A stretch of DNA of 64,000 bases from Paenibacillus sp. FSL R5-0341 (GCF_037975235.1 NZ_CP150241.1:6138001-6202000), one strand, 5' to 3'; counted from the first letter of the stretch, positions 15,088-24,204 are shown. Numbers and translations: made by a program. The notes: a model not told the origin generated them from the letters alone.

Positions 15088-17172
15088 TTACAGGTGTACC
15101 AGTAGCATGTTGCACTGGTTGGTGTACTCTTTGGCAGAGGCTGCGCCGGGTGTTGTCAGGCGCAGCAAGGTTTGCAAGCCCGGCGGGATCACTGTCGCCG
15201 GGCGACCTGTGGCGGCAGGTTGCCGGGCAGTGAGTTGGGCCGATCCAGCCCATTCACGCGCCAGGTTCTGCCGCCCGGCGAGCAGCGCGAGCGTGCCCGC
15301 GAGGAGCGCGTGAGCGGTGCGCTCGGGGGCGGTGCGCTCGGGGGCGGGCACTTCGTCCGCGTGGGGCTGCTGCGCGCCGTCAGGCGTGCCGCATAGCGCC
15401 AGCAGCCCTTCGCGGACGCTCGCGGGTGCGCGCAGCAGCCCGCAGCGTGCCGCAGGCGGAAGCGCTGCAAGCAACGCCAGCGCACCGCGAGGCAGCAGGG
15501 CCTGCAGCAGGCGCAGCCATGCGGCCCAGGCGCCAACGCTGGCGAGCGCTTGCGCAGCGGCGAGCACGCCGCCAGGAGCAGGCGGGCCGCAGGCAGGCGA
15601 GCCGCCGGACGGGCTGCCGCAGCCGCGCGCCGAAGCGTTGCTGCCGGGCGTTGCGCCGCGCTGCAGCAACGCCTCAGCGGCGTGGGCCGCTGCGGGCAGC
15701 GCAGCCGCCGGGCGAGCCGCCGCTCGGGCGTTGCGCCCGCCGGGCTGCTTGCGGCCCAGCGCCCACAGCGCAAGCGCCGCCTCAGGCCCGTGCTGCGCAT
15801 GCGCCGCCCAGGGCTGCAATGCCGCCCATGCCGCGGCGTCCTCGCCCAGCTGGGCCAGTGCAAGCCCGGCGGCCAGCGGCTGTGCCCGCAGCGGGGTAGC
15901 AAGTGCTGCCGCATGGCGCAGCAGCCACTCCGGCCGATGCGCAGCCAGCGCGGCCGCGATCAGCACTTGCCATGCCGCAGGCGGCAAGCTTCCCCGGGCG
16001 GCTGCGCTGGCGATGGCATGCGGCCTCCCTGTGGCTGCGGCCAGCAACAACAGCCGCTGCCATGCAGCCACGCTGCCGGGTTGCATGCCCAGCGCCGCCG
16101 TGTATGCGGCTTCTGCCTCTGCCCAGCGGCCAGCTCGGTCATATGCCATGCCTTCCAGTGTTAGGCTGCGATAGGTTCCAGCACCAGAGACTGACGTATA
16201 TCGGTTGGCCGTGGAAGCAGCGGATCTAGCCTGTTTTAACCAGTCCAAGGCTACATCCTCTCTCCCTTGATCCAGTTCAAGTACAGCACCAAGCTCCAAC
16301 AAATCCGGAAAATCCTCATACACGGGCGCCCATGCTTCCACCACAGCAAGCGCCCTCTCCGGGCTACCACTCTCTCGCCAAGCGTAAGCCGTTTTCAGCA
16401 CCAGATCCGAGTGATATCCGCACTCAGGTGTAAGCTGTGCCAATAATGGGTGCAACAATCGGAGTGCTTCATCATACTTCGCTTGCTGAAACCATTCGGC
16501 AGCCAGAGCATATAACAACTCCGGTTGGTCGCCCTCCTGATTTAACGCGGAACGAATCAACTGCATATTTCGTGCACCTTTATTTTTGGTAGTAATCACC
16601 TGCTCCAGGTATCCGTAATGAATGACCTCGAGGCCAGAATGAAGCACACCTTGCGGAGCCAGTGCCACGATGGAAGAAGCTATTTCTTCATGAATTCTGC
16701 CCTGAAAGGCAATTCGGGGATCATTTCGGAACAAACGACACACCGCATCTGTCACACGCTCTTCACCGGATACACCCAACAGACTCGTGACCTGTATCCA
16801 GTACCCCCATACATCATCTCTGCTCGCGGCTAACAACTGCATGAGTTCTGCCTTCATCTGCGAGGTCTGTATCCATACTTCATCTGCATCAAGCACCAGA
16901 ATCCACGGTTTCGTAGCAGCAGCCAGCGACAGATTACGGGCTTCACTGAAGTCTCCGTTCCATTCTGTGCGAATTACAATGGCACCATGGCGGCGGGCAA
17001 TTTCAATTGTATCGTCTACCGATCCAGTATCCACGACGATGATCTCATCTACAACATCCCTGACTGCGTTCAGACACCGCTGGAGTGGTCCGGCTTCATC
17101 CTTTACGATCATGCACAAGCTAATCCCTGTGTCCACATTCATCACCACCTCACCAACGGAATTCAGCCCCAT
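15088..17172 (-). CDS. GT2 glycosyltransferase with TPR tail and GC-rich Ala/Leu region
   Basis: This 694-residue protein has a GT-A domain in its first 230 residues: 'ISLCMIVKDEAGPLQRCL', 'VVDEIIVVDTGSVDDTIEIA', 'WILVLDADEVW', then 'GRIHEEI' and 'HYGYLEQVITTKNKGARNM'. TPR-like helices follow to about residue 400, then a tail dominated by Ala, Leu, Pro and Gly. The DNA of that tail (about 15130-16135) is far richer in GC than its neighbours. Signature and layout match SunS-like GT2-TPR enzymes that glycosylate proteins. ATG 17172 has AGGTGGG upstream; ATG 17142 (MNVDTGISLC...) with GAGG is an alternative. It is the third of three tandem paralogues reading left. Confidence 0.8.
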   Translation of the reverse strand: MGLNSVGEVVMNVDTGISLCMIVKDEAGPLQRCLNAVRDVVDEIIVVDTGSVDDTIEIARRHGAIVIRTEWNGDFSEARNLSLAAATKPWILVLDADEVWIQTSQMKAELMQLLAASRDDVWGYWIQVTSLLGVSGEERVTDAVCRLFRNDPRIAFQGRIHEEIASSIVALAPQGVLHSGLEVIHYGYLEQVITTKNKGARNMQLIRSALNQEGDQPELLYALAAEWFQQAKYDEALRLLHPLLAQLTPECGYHSDLVLKTAYAWRESGSPERALAVVEAWAPVYEDFPDLLELGAVLELDQGREDVALDWLKQARSAASTANRYTSVSGAGTYRSLTLEGMAYDRAGRWAEAEAAYTAALGMQPGSVAAWQRLLLLAAATGRPHAIASAAARGSLPPAAWQVLIAAALAAHRPEWLLRHAAALATPLRAQPLAAGLALAQLGEDAAAWAALQPWAAHAQHGPEAALALWALGRKQPGGRNARAAARPAAALPAAAHAAEALLQRGATPGSNASARGCGSPSGGSPACGPPAPGGVLAAAQALASVGAWAAWLRLLQALLPRGALALLAALPPAARCGLLRAPASVREGLLALCGTPDGAQQPHADEVPAPERTAPERTAHALLAGTLALLAGRQNLAREWAGSAQLTARQPAATGRPATVIPPGLQTLLRLTTPGAASAKEYTNQCNMLLVHL

Positions 17173-17220
17173 CCAATGCCCACCTGCATTAACTTTACCC
17201 CCGCAACTACTTAATATCGC

Positions 17221-19173
17221 TCAACTCTCGAACCCATCCGCCCCTGGCAATTCAAGCCGAATATGCTGAACAATTGGCCAACAACGGTGTCGCTGTCCAT
17301 TCGTACGTTGGGCGAATATCTCCAGATGATGATCCGCAGCACTAACCAATCCCTTCACCAGCCAACTGGTTCCCGCGAGGGTATCCGAAGTCCCAGGGAA
17401 CGACTCCATTCCATTCTCATTCAAGTTCTCTTCCTCTTCCACTCGAACGTTCTCCCCAACAGATAAATCATCTCCCGCCAATTGCTGCCGACACATCTGA
17501 ATCAGATTATGCAGCTCTTTCCATCTCCCCGACTGTACACATCCTTCCATCATCAGTCCGAGCGCCTGCCAGCCGTCATACTCTGTTCCCGCAACCGTTA
17601 CGTCCATGCTGGAGTTCATATCCTTCTTCTTTGCCACTCTCAGACCAACCGTTCTCCCCGTCTGCACAGTAGATTCCTCATCATTAGTTACTGCTGCACC
17701 TTCCTGAGAACTACGCTTCAACCACAACGTCAATGGATCATCTCCGCTGACTTCCTTCCCCTCGATCCATTCCAAACGCTCAAGCCATCGGGTAGATATC
17801 AGTGCGAGCAGCCCTTTTTTCCGCTTCACGGGTTCCAGCTTCAGACGCGCCTTGTTCCATCTTCCCTGCTGGATGTGGAGCATCGCTTCAGCCACGGACA
17901 AACGCTCCCTCATCTCTCCGGAAGGTTGTGAAGATACACCCGATAACAATTCCAGAGCCGCTTCATAACAACGACTTTGCTCCAGAATGCCCAATACTTT
18001 GTGTGTAGCCTCTTCCGATCCGAGCGCAAAACGCTCCGTCACCAGCTCTGGAATCTGATGTTCCTGTCCGGAGACTCGCATAATTCGGAATATCCGATAG
18101 AGCGGCGGTAACAGACTGGATTTGGCGCGCACCGCTTCTACATAAGCATCCACCGCGCCTTCAAGATCAGCCTTTCCTTCCAGTAATCGGCCTAACGTAT
18201 ACCACGTCTGATAGGTGCCGATGCCTTCTTCCGTATGGTATATGGGTGGAGGTGGCCCCATGCGAACCGCTTCACGCAGCGATAATTCTGCCCGATCAGC
18301 ATCCCCCAATGCGTCTGCACAGACTCCACGATGATGCATCAGATCCGTGTACTCTGGAAAGAGTTCAAGCGCAGCATCAATGCGATCTAATGCCTCCTGC
18401 CAGCGATTCAGGTGCTGTAGACAACGAACTTCATATTTGAACAGCAAATGTGCGTAACTGGTCACCGCTGGATCAATCCCCATCCGAGCCACACCAAACG
18501 TCTCCAATGCCCGCTCCGCTTCCCCCACACGCAGATATTCTACGCCCAGATTATAGTGATGGAACGGCTGATCCGGCTCTTCCTCCACTGCCTGTTGCAG
18601 CAGGCGGACATTGCGGTTCACTTTATCTTTGCGCTCCACAATCGCCGTCTGATATCCGTAATGATGGATCATCATGTCCGTCACATGAAAAGCAGCCTCT
18701 GGGTTCCTACGGCAAATCGCCGCCGCAATCTGCTCATGAATTCGACCTTCGAACCGATGCTCCGGGGCATTGCGAAAGAGACGTAAAACCGGATTCACGG
18801 TAACCCCCTGCTGACCCGTACCTGTATAGTTATGAATGTTTAAAAACAATCCGTCACATCCGCTGACCGTCGTCCAGCTTCTGATCTGCTCCCGCGCAGC
18901 CCTATCGAGCGCCTCGTCCGCATCAAGAAAGAGAATCCAGTCGCCGGAAGCCCGCTCCAGGCCAGCATTACGTGCTGCGGCAAAATCATCGCACCACTCA
19001 AATGCCACAACCACCGCTCCATATTGCTGTGCAATCTCCGCGCTGCGGTCCGATGAACCGGTGTCCACGACAATTACCTCGTCCACCGCTCCCTGGACAC
19101 TAGCAAGACAGTGAGGCAGTAACTCTTCTTCATCCTTCACGATCATGCATAGGGAAATGCGTTCCGCTCGCAA
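17221..19173 (-). CDS. GT2 glycosyltransferase with TPR tail
   Basis: From the TTG at 19171-19173 (AGGAGG eight bases upstream) the protein is 650 residues and starts LRAERISLCMIVKDEEELLP, matching the start of its paralogues. GT-A landmarks are 'VDEVIVVDTGSSDRSAEIA', 'EWCDDFAAARNAGL', 'WILFLDADEAL' and 'GRIHEQIAAAI'. The linker 'HHYGYQTAIVERKDKVNRNVRLL' leads into TPR repeats ('FHHYNLGVEYLRVGEAERALETF' and others), then a less ordered C-terminus. The frame is open to 19257 inside the upstream gene, but that part is not supported. Start overlaps the upstream gene by 44 bp. Predicted cytoplasmic protein glycosyltransferase; probable substrate is a locus-encoded surface protein (inference). Confidence 0.85.
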   Translation of the reverse strand: MRAERISLCMIVKDEEELLPHCLASVQGAVDEVIVVDTGSSDRSAEIAQQYGAVVVAFEWCDDFAAARNAGLERASGDWILFLDADEALDRAAREQIRSWTTVSGCDGLFLNIHNYTGTGQQGVTVNPVLRLFRNAPEHRFEGRIHEQIAAAICRRNPEAAFHVTDMMIHHYGYQTAIVERKDKVNRNVRLLQQAVEEEPDQPFHHYNLGVEYLRVGEAERALETFGVARMGIDPAVTSYAHLLFKYEVRCLQHLNRWQEALDRIDAALELFPEYTDLMHHRGVCADALGDADRAELSLREAVRMGPPPPIYHTEEGIGTYQTWYTLGRLLEGKADLEGAVDAYVEAVRAKSSLLPPLYRIFRIMRVSGQEHQIPELVTERFALGSEEATHKVLGILEQSRCYEAALELLSGVSSQPSGEMRERLSVAEAMLHIQQGRWNKARLKLEPVKRKKGLLALISTRWLERLEWIEGKEVSGDDPLTLWLKRSSQEGAAVTNDEESTVQTGRTVGLRVAKKKDMNSSMDVTVAGTEYDGWQALGLMMEGCVQSGRWKELHNLIQMCRQQLAGDDLSVGENVRVEEEENLNENGMESFPGTSDTLAGTSWLVKGLVSAADHHLEIFAQRTNGQRHRCWPIVQHIRLELPGADGFES

Positions 19174-21412
19174 GTTGATTCCTCCTTTCCTTCGCATGGA
19201 AAATCGTGCGCCATGAGATACCTTCGGCCGTCCGCAGCCTTTGTTCCAGTGCAGCATGTTGTGCCGCGAGTGCCCCTGCCGACGGGGAGCGAACCAATTC
19301 CTGTCGAAGTACCTCCATTGCTATCCGCAAGTAACATACTGCTGCACCAGCTCTGGCCTGTTGCAGATCAGGCTCGCGCTCCAGAGCCTGCTCGAACAGA
19401 GACAATGCCTGATCATAATACCCTTTGGCATACAGTGTTTCACCCAGCCAGAATAACCCTTCGGCATCCAGCTCACTCTCGGTCATGCACTGAATCAGGA
19501 TATTCGCGGCTACCAAGGTATATCCGTGGCGATACAGCAGACTTGCAAACTCCCGCCGGACCGTTACTGCCTTTCCCCGATGCTCACGTATCATGATTTC
19601 TCGCAGCTCATGCAGTTGCTCAGCAAGCGTAAGCTGTCCAGTCTTTATCGCCTGCTGTACAACCTGCTCCGCCACCATCTGTGCCTGCGGACCCCACTCC
19701 ATAAACTTCTGTTCTTCTGACGCAGGTTCCATGCTTCGCGGCTCTTTGGTCAACTGATCCAGCAGACGATCCATGACCTTCCAAACCGTCTTTTCCTGTG
19801 AATGCGTAGTTGCAAGGAATGTATCCGTTAATCGTAATCCGTTGGCCCAGCAAGCCAGCGCCCAATCCATTCTGTGTTCAGACCCCAAGTTGACTTCATC
19901 CATACGCTCTGCGCCCCAGTATTCTTCCGCCAGTTGCAATGCTTCCGAAACCCTATTCGCACATAACATCCAATGTATTCGATCAGCTACTTGAATACGA
20001 GCACTACACGCATCTGTATCCAGCATTTTCAACGCCTGCTCATACGCCCCGCAGCCTGCAAGAATACGAATCACATGCACTAGGTGAGCCTCATTATTCA
20101 CGGAGGATGGATGTGACATTCCACCCCGAATCGAATTACCGTGATTTGACTTTTCAATCCCTCTGCATCTGGCGAGCAATGTTTCTGCTATGTTCTCATC
20201 TGTTTCTCCCGATTGTTGCAGTACATCTGCCAACCCCACCCATGCCGGAGCATATGCAAACATGCTGTCCAATGCCAGACCGTACAGATGTGCGGACTCA
20301 TTCAGGAATCCACGTTTCTGGGCAAGTCTTGCCATCGCGGTATAGGCTCTGTAACTATCAGAACCGGCTTCCGTTACATATGGCGAATCTAACGTGCTAC
20401 CACCATCACTTTGTCCATCACTATCCGGCACCTCCAGGCACTCAGTCGCTCGGGCAAAGGATTGATATGCACGCTCCTCCAAACCTTGCTGCTCCAACGT
20501 CTCACCGTACAACAGATGCAGATCCGCGTAAGATGGATAACGCTGTCGTTCCACAGACAGAAGTGCATGCGCCTCGTCGTAGCGCTCCGATCCCACAAGG
20601 GTCTTCGCATAATCCCTAACCAGTGTAGGGCGATATGGCGCGAGCAGCTCTGTCCGTCGTAACGATTCATGGAATGCTTCAATTGCCTGTTCGATCTGAC
20701 CAAGTTGGCAATACGTTACTGCCAGATTGTACAGGTGAAAAGGCTGTGCAGGATCATCCTGAAGTTCACGCTCAATCAGCTTCAAATTACGTCTTGGTTT
20801 ATGTTCCTTCACAATCGTGGAGGCCAGATACCCATCATGAATGAGACATAGTGGAGCCAGCGGTTCAGTCTCGATCAATACGTTTTCTTCATCTGTATAT
20901 TTCTCGTTCTTATCCCCATCAGCAGCCTCATTCAGGACCAGCCTGCTCGGGCCGCTACGAACCAACTGCTCATGGATGCGTCCCACATATCGATATCCTT
21001 GATTAGCACGGAACAGTCTTACCGGTTGGGAGATCATCTTCTCCTCTGCCCCTTCACCGTATCGATTCTCTATAGTAATGCGTAATCTTGAAATGCTTTT
21101 ATGGACTTTGGGCAAATAGCTCAGTAGTTCTTCTAACCCCTGTATGACGTACTCATCCGCATCCAGACATAGGACCCATTCGGTGCCAGCCAGAGGCAAA
21201 CTGATATTCCGCGCATGGGCAAAATCATCCTCCCAGCGGGCATGCAACACCGTCGCTCCGTATGTTCTGGCGATCTCGGTCGTACGGTCGGATGAGCCCG
21301 TATCGGTGATAAAGCATTCCGTGTCGATATGCTTCAAGCTGTCGAGACAGCGGGCTAGATGATGTTCTTCATTTTGCACAATCATATGAATTCCAAGTAA
21401 ACGGTTCTGCAA
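19130..21412 (-). CDS. GT2 glycosyltransferase with long TPR tail
   Basis: The TTG at 21410-21412 follows GGAGGT with spacing eight and gives a 760-residue protein starting LQNRLLGIHMIVQNEEHHLA. The GT-A domain shows 'CFITDTGSSDRTTEIARTYG', 'RWEDDFAHARNISLPLAG', 'WVLCLDADEYV' and 'GRIHEQLVRSG'; then 'LIHDGYLASTIVKEHKPRRNLKL' and at least five TPR-like units, such as 'FHLYNLAVTYCQLGQIEQAIEAF' and 'GLFWLGETLYAKGYYDQALSLFE'. It is the first of the three tandem GT2-TPR genes and lies 79 bp downstream of the repeat-protein gene, separated by a terminator. Residues upstream of the TTG in the open frame are derived from the terminator and are not real. Confidence 0.85.
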   Translation of the reverse strand: MQNRLLGIHMIVQNEEHHLARCLDSLKHIDTECFITDTGSSDRTTEIARTYGATVLHARWEDDFAHARNISLPLAGTEWVLCLDADEYVIQGLEELLSYLPKVHKSISRLRITIENRYGEGAEEKMISQPVRLFRANQGYRYVGRIHEQLVRSGPSRLVLNEAADGDKNEKYTDEENVLIETEPLAPLCLIHDGYLASTIVKEHKPRRNLKLIERELQDDPAQPFHLYNLAVTYCQLGQIEQAIEAFHESLRRTELLAPYRPTLVRDYAKTLVGSERYDEAHALLSVERQRYPSYADLHLLYGETLEQQGLEERAYQSFARATECLEVPDSDGQSDGGSTLDSPYVTEAGSDSYRAYTAMARLAQKRGFLNESAHLYGLALDSMFAYAPAWVGLADVLQQSGETDENIAETLLARCRGIEKSNHGNSIRGGMSHPSSVNNEAHLVHVIRILAGCGAYEQALKMLDTDACSARIQVADRIHWMLCANRVSEALQLAEEYWGAERMDEVNLGSEHRMDWALACWANGLRLTDTFLATTHSQEKTVWKVMDRLLDQLTKEPRSMEPASEEQKFMEWGPQAQMVAEQVVQQAIKTGQLTLAEQLHELREIMIREHRGKAVTVRREFASLLYRHGYTLVAANILIQCMTESELDAEGLFWLGETLYAKGYYDQALSLFEQALEREPDLQQARAGAAVCYLRIAMEVLRQELVRSPSAGALAAQHAALEQRLRTAEGISWRTIFHAKERRNQLASGTHFPMHDREG

Positions 21413-21431
21413 ACGTAGCCACCTCCAATAC

Positions 21432-21471
21432 AAAAAAAGTACATGAAGTCCACCAAAGGAACTCCATGTAC
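21432..21471 (-). terminator. Terminator between the repeat-protein gene and the GT genes
   Basis: Read leftward: GTACATG, AGT and CC pair with GG, ACT and CATGTAC, followed by seven T. It directly precedes the ribosome site of the first GT2-TPR gene, so it would lower transcription of the glycosyltransferases relative to the repeat protein. Confidence 0.75.
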
Positions 21472-21491
21472 CTATATGACAAATGAATGGG

Positions 21492-22898
21492 TTATGTGCC
21501 TTGTCCATTGAAGAACACATCAATCGTACTTGGTGCACCAACTAGGCTGGAGCGGTAAGATAGGCGTGTATATTTGAGAAAACGCTGTGGAACCAATACA
21601 TCCACTGACCCGGACAAAATGCCCGTTACTGTCGTCACATCTGTGTACCAGTTCGAACCATTTGCACTGATCTCAACACGAGCATCTACCCGGTTTACAC
21701 CCGGTCCCCTATTGTATACAAAGAAAGAATACGTACCAAATACACTGGTTGTCACTGCTGGAAGCGGTGTAAAGGTGTTAGCCGTCGGGGTGCTAATGAG
21801 TTGGTTTTCCTGAAAACTCTTCTGTGATATGGACGTCACGCTGCTAAGCGTTCCCGCCGTAATTGTAGCGCCGAGCACACTGGTGATCGTTCCGTTTAAC
21901 AGGTTCGTCAGGGTTCCGGCTGTAATCGTTGCTCCAAGTACACTCGTGATCGTACCATTCAGCAGGTTTGTCAGCGTCCCCGCTGTCACCGTTGCGCCGA
22001 GCACGCTGGTGATCGTTCCGTTTAATAAGTTCGTTAGGGTTCCGGCTGTAATCGTTGCTCCAAGTACACTCGTAATCGTACCATTCAGCAAATTCGTCAA
22101 CGTACCCGCTGTTACCGTTGCGCCGAGCACGCTGGTAATCGTTCCGTTTAATAAGTTCGTCAGCGTTCCTGCGGTGATGGTGGCTCCAAGTACACTGGTG
22201 ATCGTACCTGCGGTAATTGTTGCTCCGAGTATACCTGTGATTGTACCCGCTGTGATGGTCGCTCCAAGCACGCTGGTAATGGTTCCAGCAGTGATCGTTG
22301 CTCCCAATACACTGGTTATTGTACCATTCAGCAAGTTCGTCAGTGTCCCCGCCGTTACTGTAGCTCCGAGCACACTCGTGATGGTTCCGGCTGTGATCGT
22401 TGCTCCAAGTACACTTGTGATCGTACCATTCAGTAAGTTCGTCAATGTTCCTGCAGTCACCGTGGCTCCAAGCACACTCGTGATGGTACCATTAAGCAGG
22501 TTCGTCAATGTACCTGCGGTCACGGTTGCACCCAGCACACTCGTAATGGTTCCCGCCGTGATTGTTGCTCCCAATACACTGGTTATTGTACCATTCAGCA
22601 AGTTCGTCAATGTACCCGCGGTAACCGTGGCTCCGAGCACACTGTTAATCGTACCTGCTGTAATCGTTGCTCCAAGTACACTCGTGATCGTTCCGTTCAG
22701 AATGTTCGTAATGGTTCCGGCGTTAATCGTAACGGTAGTCAGACCTGAGATGTTACTGATGGTTCCGTCCAAAATGATACCAACCACATTCCCACTCGTA
22801 TCGGTTCTGACGGGCTGGGCTGTGCCTGTACTATCCTGACCGAAGATCAACGTTCTCAGATTATCCGGATTCGTGTTAAATGTTGTAAAGTTAGGCAT
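21492..22898 (-). CDS. Tandem-repeat protein with DUF6385-like C-terminus
   Basis: The 468-residue protein has ATG 22898 with GAGGAGG upstream. Residues 1-50 are a short head (MPNFTTFNTNPDNLRTLIFG...). Residues about 55-350 consist of near-identical units built from GTITSVL-GATITA-GTLTNLLN, alternating 11- and 21-residue spacing, with very few charges and many Thr, Asn and Gly; this pattern suggests a beta-helix or beta-roll fibre. The last 100 residues ('FGTYSFFVYNRGPGVNRVDA', 'SVDVLVPQRFLKYTRLSYR', 'TIDVFFNGQG') match what I recall of DUF6385. No signal peptide is seen, as in spore-coat or exosporium proteins. Thr/Asn-rich repeats beside five glycosyltransferases make it a likely glycosylation substrate (inference). 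Confidence 0.75.
   Translation of the reverse strand: MPNFTTFNTNPDNLRTLIFGQDSTGTAQPVRTDTSGNVVGIILDGTISNISGLTTVTINAGTITNILNGTITSVLGATITAGTINSVLGATVTAGTLTNLLNGTITSVLGATITAGTITSVLGATVTAGTLTNLLNGTITSVLGATVTAGTLTNLLNGTITSVLGATITAGTITSVLGATVTAGTLTNLLNGTITSVLGATITAGTITSVLGATITAGTITGILGATITAGTITSVLGATITAGTLTNLLNGTITSVLGATVTAGTLTNLLNGTITSVLGATITAGTLTNLLNGTITSVLGATVTAGTLTNLLNGTITSVLGATITAGTLTNLLNGTITSVLGATITAGTLSSVTSISQKSFQENQLISTPTANTFTPLPAVTTSVFGTYSFFVYNRGPGVNRVDARVEISANGSNWYTDVTTVTGILSGSVDVLVPQRFLKYTRLSYRSSLVGAPSTIDVFFNGQGT
21840..22740 (-). repeat. Coding minisatellite of about 33/63-bp units
   Basis: The DNA for the repeat protein consists of tandem units of about 33 bp (one GATITAGTITSVL step) and about 63 bp (with the extra LTNLLN segment). 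Copies differ mostly at synonymous third positions, so protein sequence is kept while DNA has drifted; some longer blocks (for example around 22080-22160 and 22560-22640) are more alike, pointing to recent duplication. Confidence 0.8.
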
Positions 22899-22943
22899 GT
22901 GTCTCGTCCTCCTCCCTGGTCAAATCTGTATGATCATACTCCC

Positions 22944-23441
22944 TTACGGCATACGCTGTGCCTGAAAGTAAACATCGAGCCGGGTCGGTTGATCCGGTTC
23001 AACGGATCGAATTGCAAGCCGGGTGTAATGCAAAAATCGCAATGGTACCAGCGCTTTGGTCTGTCCTCCCGCGACCACCTCCTGGCTGTCCACAGCATAG
23101 TCTACGGCATTGGGACTGATCTGGATCTGTACAAGAGCCGGATGTTTGCCGCGATTCACAATGCCATAGGTGTACATGCTGAGTGATGAGGTGTCTTGCG
23201 CCGGGAGTGAATCCATACTGCTACTGGTCTCGGCTCCGACATACGTATGCTCTGTAAAACAATGAATAGCACCAGGGAGTTTCGTACGTGAGGAAGCACC
23301 CTGCTTGAACCGGGGACGAGTGATCCGGGAACAAGGGGGTTTCAGCAATTTAGCGCGGCAGGAATGACGGGAGCGACGACGGCTAACATATTTAGTTGGT
23401 TGCTTCGTTCTCTTCTTGCTTCGCTTCGCTGTTCGACTCAT
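22944..23441 (-). CDS. Small basic protein with DUF6385-like domain
   Basis: The 165-residue protein has ATG 23441 with AAGGGGAAATCGAG upstream. The first 45 residues are very basic (MSRTAKRSKKRTKQPTKYVS, then many Arg and Lys, two Cys). The remainder resembles the C-terminal domain of the next gene: 'SMYTYGIVNRGKHPALVQIQ', 'VPLRFLHYTRLAIRSV' and 'TRLDVYFQAQ'. It is followed after 45 bp by the repeat-protein gene, so the two are probably cotranscribed. The basic head could bind nucleic acid or an acidic surface. A structural role at the spore or cell surface is inferred only from family and neighbours. Confidence 0.65.
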   Translation of the reverse strand: MSRTAKRSKKRTKQPTKYVSRRRSRHSCRAKLLKPPCSRITRPRFKQGASSRTKLPGAIHCFTEHTYVGAETSSSMDSLPAQDTSSLSMYTYGIVNRGKHPALVQIQISPNAVDYAVDSQEVVAGGQTKALVPLRFLHYTRLAIRSVEPDQPTRLDVYFQAQRMP

Positions 23442-23562
23442 CTCGATTTCCCCTTAAAAAATGTGCTTACGCATCGTATGCCCGGATTGGAAATACGGGC
23501 ACGGCAACCGCCTTTATTTCCAGATATACGGCTCAGTCCCCAATCCATTTTTCTTCTTTTCA

Positions 23563-23570
23563 CATACACT
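23563..23570 (+). promoter_or_regulatory. Possible SigE-type -10 element
   Basis: CATACACT matches the Bacillus SigE -10 consensus CATACANT and lies 70 bp before ATG 23641. The leftward side of the same 200-bp divergent region has CATACGAT (minus strand, about 23471-23478), one base off. No convincing -35 was found at the right distance in either case, so this is weak. Confidence 0.25.
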
Positions 23571-23640
23571 GCAAGTACAATGACATGTGAACTAACCGGA
23601 GTGTTGCTCTAAAAGAACTGGTCTATGGGAGGTGGATGAG

Positions 23641-24174
23641 ATGACCAACTACAATATATTCAACCAATCGAATGGTCCCCTGTTTACTCAACTGACCAAC
23701 ACTTTCTCGGCACCTGGAATAGAAGCTTCACCAGACAGCGGTGCAGCTGCCGCCGGCAGTTTTTTTGCCCTAACAACCAACAATTCATCGATTCCTTCCA
23801 ACCAGAACCTTCTTCTACAGATCTTGAATGCGGCCGGTAGTGGCAGAACGTTACGCATCTCCAGTCTGACCGGAGGTACAACAGCGGCAGCCACGCTTGT
23901 CATCTATTCGGGAGGAACGGTGACCGCTGGCAGTACACCTGTGCCCGTCAATACATTACTGGGAAATACCAATGCTAGTGTAGTAACCACAAGGCAAAAT
24001 ACAGGTACTCTGGGTGGAACCTTCACAAGCATTGCAAGTATTCCGCTTACCGCAGGTATGTACTCACTGGATCTCAACGGCTCGATTATTGTTCCACCGG
24101 GACAAACTTTATCCATTAGCGTAGGTACGGGGAATCAAACCGCAGCCATTAATCTGTTCTGGTGGGAATTCTGA
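23641..24174 (+). CDS. Unknown protein with C-terminal WWE motif (paralogue 1)
   Basis: The 177-residue protein starts at ATG 23641 with GGGAGGTGGATGAG upstream. It is rich in Thr, Ser, Asn and Gly and almost uncharged: MTNYNIFNQSNGPLFTQLTN, 'FSAPGIEASPDSG', 'SGRTLRISSLTGG', 'SIIVPPGQTLSISVG' and the ending 'INLFWWEF'. The second half looks like a beta-sandwich. The next gene encodes a paralogue with the same order of motifs. No signal peptide. I do not recognise the family; composition and its place divergent from the DUF6385-type genes suggest another surface or spore component and a possible glycosylation target. Confidence 0.65.
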   Translation: MTNYNIFNQSNGPLFTQLTNTFSAPGIEASPDSGAAAAGSFFALTTNNSSIPSNQNLLLQILNAAGSGRTLRISSLTGGTTAAATLVIYSGGTVTAGSTPVPVNTLLGNTNASVVTTRQNTGTLGGTFTSIASIPLTAGMYSLDLNGSIIVPPGQTLSISVGTGNQTAAINLFWWEF

Positions 24175-24204
24175 GTTTGATCATAGTAGAAGGTGGTGTA
24201 TACA

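Noticed and set aside
15317..16174. Several long plus- and minus-strand open frames in the GC-rich block
   Set aside because: Extreme GC removes stop codons from all frames. Only the minus frame continues a recognisable GT2-TPR protein.
21840..22740. CRISPR-like array
   Set aside because: Units are contiguous and translated in one frame, with no unique spacers and no cas genes nearby.
21829..22839. A 336-codon open frame on the plus strand over the repeat-protein gene
   Set aside because: It is the mirror of the repeat units (VPAVIVAPSTLVIVPF...), lacks a ribosome site, and the minus frame has a proper start, a non-repeat head and a DUF6385-like end.
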